Shown here one piece after another: positions 61,705 to 64,000 of a stretch of 64,000 nt of DNA; within the stretch, counting starts at the first letter, position 1, and each line of letters opens with the position of its first letter. Source of the stretch: Aurantimicrobium minutum (GTDB taxonomy: Bacteria > Actinomycetota > Actinomycetes > Actinomycetales > Microbacteriaceae). The position numbers and the translations under genes are program-made. Location: assembly GCF_029892845.1 (NCBI RefSeq), contig NZ_JARXVT010000005.1, positions 57,468 to 121,467 of the forward strand, in the 5' to 3' direction. The notes beneath the pieces were generated by a model. That model worked only from the letters and a program-made list of their open reading frames with translations, was not told the origin of the DNA and made no database searches.

Positions 61705-62310
61705 TTAGAGCTTCTTTGAGAAAGCCGCGAGGTGGCTTTCACTTGCACTGCGAAGTTTTTCTAACGTAGCCACAATGGTTGCATCTGATGTGGAGTTGAT
61801 CGCTGTAGTCAGATCGGTGATGTCAGTTTCTTCAATGAGGACACCAACCTTGTATGCCTCGGTCTGGCTGGTCATACCCTGGGCGATCAGCTGGTCGTAC
61901 AACGCCTGAAGGTCTGGGTTGACGAAGACGCCAATCTCAGAAGAACGGGGATCGGTGAGTCCGTATGAGTTGAGTAAGTTCAGAACTTGGTCCTGGTGAG
62001 AAGTTTCGCTGGCCAAAATGTTACTGAACGTGTTCCCGCCCCATGTCTCGCCCAGGACCGTATAGACATCGTGCGCGAGCTTTTCTTCTTCAATCAGATA
62101 CAGAAGTAAGTCATTGGTGCTTGAAGCTTGGGTTGCAATTTCAGATTCTTGCTCAAGTTCTTCAGCTTCATCCTGGGAGGTCATGGGCTGAGGGTTCTCA
62201 GACGATGCAATTGGTGCAGGAGGAGTACCCGTGACAACGGCTGCCGTAACTCCAGCTGCGCCGATAACGACAGCAAGAATTGAAGCGGTGACGATGGTTG
62301 ATTTCTTCAT
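61705..62310 (-). CDS. DUF2202 domain protein with signal peptide (ferritin-like fold)
   Basis: Exported protein of 201 residues. Residues 1-30 (KKSTIVTASILAVVIGAAG) form a signal peptide or anchor, followed by an acidic linker to about residue 65. The DUF2202 domain covers the rest, with LLYLIEEEKLAHDVYTVLG near 69-87 and ILASETSHQDQVLNLL near 98-113. The EExxLA and ExxH residues suggest a di-metal ferritin-like helical bundle. The function is unknown. An ATACCCCCGGGGGTAT operator lies 33 bases before its start, so it is likely induced by a metal or sulfur signal. It follows the DUF4395 gene in the same direction. Confidence 0.87.
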   Translation of the reverse strand: MKKSTIVTASILAVVIGAAGVTAAVVTGTPPAPIASSENPQPMTSQDEAEELEQESEIATQASSTNDLLLYLIEEEKLAHDVYTVLGETWGGNTFSNILASETSHQDQVLNLLNSYGLTDPRSSEIGVFVNPDLQALYDQLIAQGMTSQTEAYKVGVLIEETDITDLTTAINSTSDATIVATLEKLRSASESHLAAFSKKL

Positions 62311-62342
62311 GTCGAACTACTTTCGTTTGGAATACTTCCAAG

Positions 62343-62358
62343 ATACCCCCGGGGGTAT
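62343..62358. promoter_or_regulatory. CsoR/CstR-type operator upstream of the DUF2202 gene
   Basis: Perfect 16-bp palindrome ATACCCCCGGGGGTAT, 33 bases before the DUF2202 start codon and 32 bases after the DUF4395 stop. TACCCC-GGGGTA palindromes are the known targets of the CsoR/RcnR/CstR repressor family (copper, nickel/cobalt or persulfide sensing). On the minus strand a TAGTAAT-like -10 box lies just before it, so a bound repressor would block transcription. Confidence 0.8.
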
Positions 62359-62389
62359 GTGAAATTACTATGTAGTAACTATGAGTTTT

Positions 62390-62956
62390 CTATGAATCGC
62401 GGCTAGGTCGTGGATCGTAATTGCAGCTATCACCGGGGCAATACTGAGGAGCTTTTCGCGAGAAGCGTTTCTGTAGTTCACAACCGACGCAGATTCCAAA
62501 AGCAGTTTCTAGGAAAAGAACGCTCATGCAGATACCGCAGAGAATTAAGACCACCCATAATGGTGCGGCAAGCCAGCCCATTGTGAAGCAACTAGTGAGT
62601 GCTACTCCTAACCCCAGACTCCACGCAAATCTCTTTTGAGGGGCTCCAACAAATTCTGGACGTTGCCGATACACGATCACTCGTCCTAGTGCCAATGTGG
62701 GGGAGAACCGAGGGGAAACGAACAATCGGATGAGCATGTCGAAAAGAAAGAGAACGGCGAAGCCTCTGAGTGGAATAACAAACCCTGTGGTCCAGGCAAT
62801 GACATACCCGGTGAAGCCAATAAGGAAGAGAATCCCTGCGCTAGCTCTAACTTCTCTTTCGTTGAAAACCGGTATGTCATAACCGGTAACGATTTCACCA
62901 AATTCTCCCCATGAGCGTTCAGGATTATGTGCCGTGTTGCCGGTCGTTGTTGTCAT
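62390..62956 (-). CDS. DUF4395 membrane protein
   Basis: Membrane protein of 188 residues from the ATG at 62956, which follows AGAGGAA; an ATG six codons earlier has no ribosome site. About four hydrophobic segments. The motif LETAFGICVGCELQKRF near residues 150-166 is the DUF4395 signature with two cysteines, and a YCPGDSC pair follows near the C-terminus. Members often sit beside thioredoxin and rhodanese genes, so a thiol or persulfide link is likely but unproven. Its start is only 27 bases from that of the divergent methyltransferase-like gene. Confidence 0.87.
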   Translation of the reverse strand: MTTTTGNTAHNPERSWGEFGEIVTGYDIPVFNEREVRASAGILFLIGFTGYVIAWTTGFVIPLRGFAVLFLFDMLIRLFVSPRFSPTLALGRVIVYRQRPEFVGAPQKRFAWSLGLGVALTSCFTMGWLAAPLWVVLILCGICMSVLFLETAFGICVGCELQKRFSRKAPQYCPGDSCNYDPRPSRDS

Positions 62957-62983
62957 GGAGTTCCTCTGAGGCATGATGAAGAG

Positions 62984-63451
62984 ATGAGCGATAAAACTAA
63001 AGGGATCATCCTCGTACTGATCCAGTTCGGATTGCTGATTGCGATCATTGGATTACCCCATGGAGACATGTGGGCTGTGACGGAGCTTGTAGGAAACATC
63101 GCCGTGCTTTTGTTGATGGCGGGACTGGCAATTACCCTTTTTGGAATTGTCAGTTTGGGTAACTCCTTAACAGCGACCCCGGTTCCCAAAGCTACTGCGA
63201 TCCTCAGGACAACTGGAATGTATGCCATTGTTCGCCACCCCATATACCTTGGCTTGATGCTGATTGGTCTTGGCCTAACCGTTCCAGCTGGTTCATTTCT
63301 CACAGTCTTTGCTTTTTTGCTGTTGATTGGTTTGCTTTCTTATAAAGCTCGGTTTGAAGAACGCTTGCTGATAGAAAAATTCCCCCAATACAAGTCATAT
63401 GCTGCGCGCGTTGGCCGCATCATTCCTTTTGTGGGGAAGCTCAAGAAGTAA
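62984..63451 (+). CDS. Isoprenylcysteine carboxylmethyltransferase-like membrane protein
   Basis: Membrane protein of 155 residues starting at ATG 62984 (MSDKTKG). Four to five hydrophobic segments. The C-terminal part has the ICMT/PEMT-like signature: TTGMYAIVRHPIYLGLMLIGLG near residues 78-99, then ARFEERLLIEKFPQYKSYAARVGRIIP near 120-146. Bacterial members are SAM-dependent methyltransferases of unknown substrate, sometimes NnrU-like. The thioredoxin gene and a CsoR-type operator follow. Confidence 0.88.
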   Translation: MSDKTKGIILVLIQFGLLIAIIGLPHGDMWAVTELVGNIAVLLLMAGLAITLFGIVSLGNSLTATPVPKATAILRTTGMYAIVRHPIYLGLMLIGLGLTVPAGSFLTVFAFLLLIGLLSYKARFEERLLIEKFPQYKSYAARVGRIIPFVGKLKK

Positions 63452-63453
63452 CT

Positions 63454-63483
63454 ATACGAATATACCCCAGGGGGTATCCGTAT
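63454..63483. promoter_or_regulatory. CsoR/CstR-type operator upstream of the thioredoxin gene
   Basis: Core ATACCCCAGGGGGTAT at 63462-63477, the same palindrome as at 62343 with one changed base. Outer arms ATACG (63454-63458) and CGTAT (63479-63483) extend the symmetry. It covers the place where a -35 box would lie for TAGTGT (63485-63490). A repressor here would control the thioredoxin gene independently of the upstream methyltransferase-like gene. Confidence 0.8.
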
Positions 63484-63501
63484 TTAGTGTAAGCTTTTTC
63501 C

Positions 63502-63876
63502 ATGGCTTCTGTAGAACTCACCGCTGAAAATTTTGATTCGACCATCACCGGTAACAGCATTGTTGTCGTTGACTTCTGGGCTGACTGGTGTGGTCCGTGC
63601 AAGATGTTTGCACCCACCTTTGAGGCTGCCTCAGAAAAAGAACCTGAGATTGTCTTTGGAAAAGTAGATACCGAAGCTCAACAGTCTCTTGCTGCTGCAG
63701 CAGGTATTCAGTCCATCCCCACTCTCATGATTTTCCGAGACAGCATTCTTCTCTTCTCACAGCCAGGTGCACTCCCACCTGCAGCTTTAGAAGATCTCAT
63801 CGGACAGGTCAAGGCTATTGATATGGAAGCCGTTCACGCCGAGATTGCCAAGCAGCAAACGGCCGTCGCTGAATAG
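63502..63876 (+). CDS. Thioredoxin
   Basis: Thioredoxin-fold protein of 124 residues with the redox site WADWCGPCKMF near residues 30-40 and the cis-proline in IQSIPTLMIF near residue 72. It is about 15 residues longer than typical Trx at the C-terminus. No ribosome site is visible before the ATG (AAGCTTTTTCC), and the putative -10 box ends 11 bases upstream, so the mRNA may be leaderless. The operator before it and the DUF4395 gene nearby suggest a specialised thiol-stress thioredoxin rather than the main housekeeping copy. Confidence 0.93.
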   Translation: MASVELTAENFDSTITGNSIVVVDFWADWCGPCKMFAPTFEAASEKEPEIVFGKVDTEAQQSLAAAAGIQSIPTLMIFRDSILLFSQPGALPPAALEDLIGQVKAIDMEAVHAEIAKQQTAVAE

Positions 63877-63886
63877 AAGTTTCATA

Positions 63887-63900
63887 AAGAAAGCCCCCTC
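63887..63900 (+). terminator. Left arm of a probable terminator interrupted by the second IS
   Basis: AAGAAAGCCCCCTC, 10 bases after the thioredoxin stop and followed by ATGA. It is the same sequence, with one base different, as the left arm of the split terminator at 47313. The right arm would lie beyond the second IS, outside the window. Confidence 0.5.
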
Positions 63901-63905
63901 ATGAA

Positions 63906-64000
63906 TGAACTGTCCCCCGAAAGTTGGACAGGTTAAATCCTAGGCGGCTCTTAACTGAAGGGCATGGTTCCGATATTGCATCGGGGTCATGCCCTTCAGT
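63906..64000 (-). mobile_element. IS3-family insertion sequence, left end only
   Basis: The end TGAACTGTCCCCCGAAAGTTGGACAGG (in two parts: TGAACTGTCCCCC, then GAAAGTTGGACAGG) has the form of IS3-family inverted repeats. It differs from the element at 47331 after the first seven bases, so it is a different IS. It continues beyond the window. The exact first base is uncertain by one or two because the other end is not visible. Confidence 0.8.
63940..64000 (-). CDS. IS3-family transposase OrfB, C-terminal 19 residues
   Basis: On the minus strand the frame ends LKGMTPMQYRNHALQLRAA then TAG (63940-63942). The pattern L.GMTP.QYR is the usual C-terminus of IS3-family integrase-core transposases. 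The remainder of the gene lies to the right of the window. Confidence 0.8.
   Translation of the reverse strand, partial: LKGMTPMQYRNHALQLRAA

Noticed and set aside
61961..62234. Second CsoR-like palindrome search within the DUF2202 gene and a small plus-strand frame at 62043-62234
   Set aside because: No further ATACCCC-GGGGTAT site was seen, and the small frame is an antisense shadow.

Overview
The window looks like chromosomal DNA of a small-genome actinobacterium of the family Microbacteriaceae. By eye it has moderate G+C, dense coding, GTG starts and many 1-14 nt gene overlaps. The gene order TPR protein, HAD phosphatase, small ORF, tlyA, nadK, recN, pyrG, NUDIX, xerD, parA, scpA, scpB, rluB, tyrA, cmk, der matches the mycobacterial Rv1691-Rv1713 neighbourhood. 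The order garA-like FHA gene, ftsR-like merR, second merR, parA, pyc is also typically actinobacterial. A freshwater relative of Rhodoluna or Aurantimicrobium is a reasonable guess, but I cannot prove the genus.

Layout. (1) 1-3100: 3' part of an rRNA operon (23S, 5S, terminator). (2) 3169-6410: a very Arg/Gly/Asp-rich TPR-type protein and an HAD phosphatase. (3) 6469-14970: a propionate/acetate block. prpE, a DUF485 gene and actP run leftward; a GntR regulator and prpD, prpB, prpC run rightward; three identical palindromes lie between them. (4) 15054-28501: the conserved housekeeping cluster for rRNA methylation, NAD(P), DNA repair, CTP, recombination, chromosome condensation, pseudouridylation, tyrosine, CMP kinase and ribosome assembly. 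(5) 28511-43501: accessory metabolism and transport. It holds NUDIX, a TMEM175-like channel, tRNA-Pro, a sortase-type surface protein, MFS, LysE and EamA transporters, an amidohydrolase, carbonic anhydrase, RidA, GAPDH and an iron-sulfur photolyase. (6) 43527-59919: RNA helicase, FHA and MerR regulators, an IS3-family element, ParA, pyruvate carboxylase, a MinD-like ATPase, deformylase, acyl-CoA ligase, ROK kinase, PlsC and DAHP synthase. (7) 59993-64000: a PuuP-like permease, then a four-gene thiol/metal-type cluster with two CsoR/CstR-like operators, then the edge of a second IS3-family element.

How the parts fit together. Propionate or acetate is taken up (ActP-like), activated (PrpE) and fed into the methylcitrate cycle (PrpC, PrpD, PrpB), probably under the local GntR protein. 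The methylcitrate cycle yields pyruvate, which pyruvate carboxylase can carboxylate to oxaloacetate; the GarA-like FHA protein may tune 2-oxoglutarate use. ParA, ScpA, ScpB and XerD serve chromosome maintenance.

The most interesting signals are four. Two different IS3-family elements sit at what look like the loops of very similar rho-independent terminators. A symmetric DUF2202/DUF4395/methyltransferase-like/thioredoxin cluster carries near-identical ATACCCC...GGGGTAT operators. Three TGTATACA palindromes separate the two arms of the propionate block. The gap terminator overlaps the first codons of the next gene.
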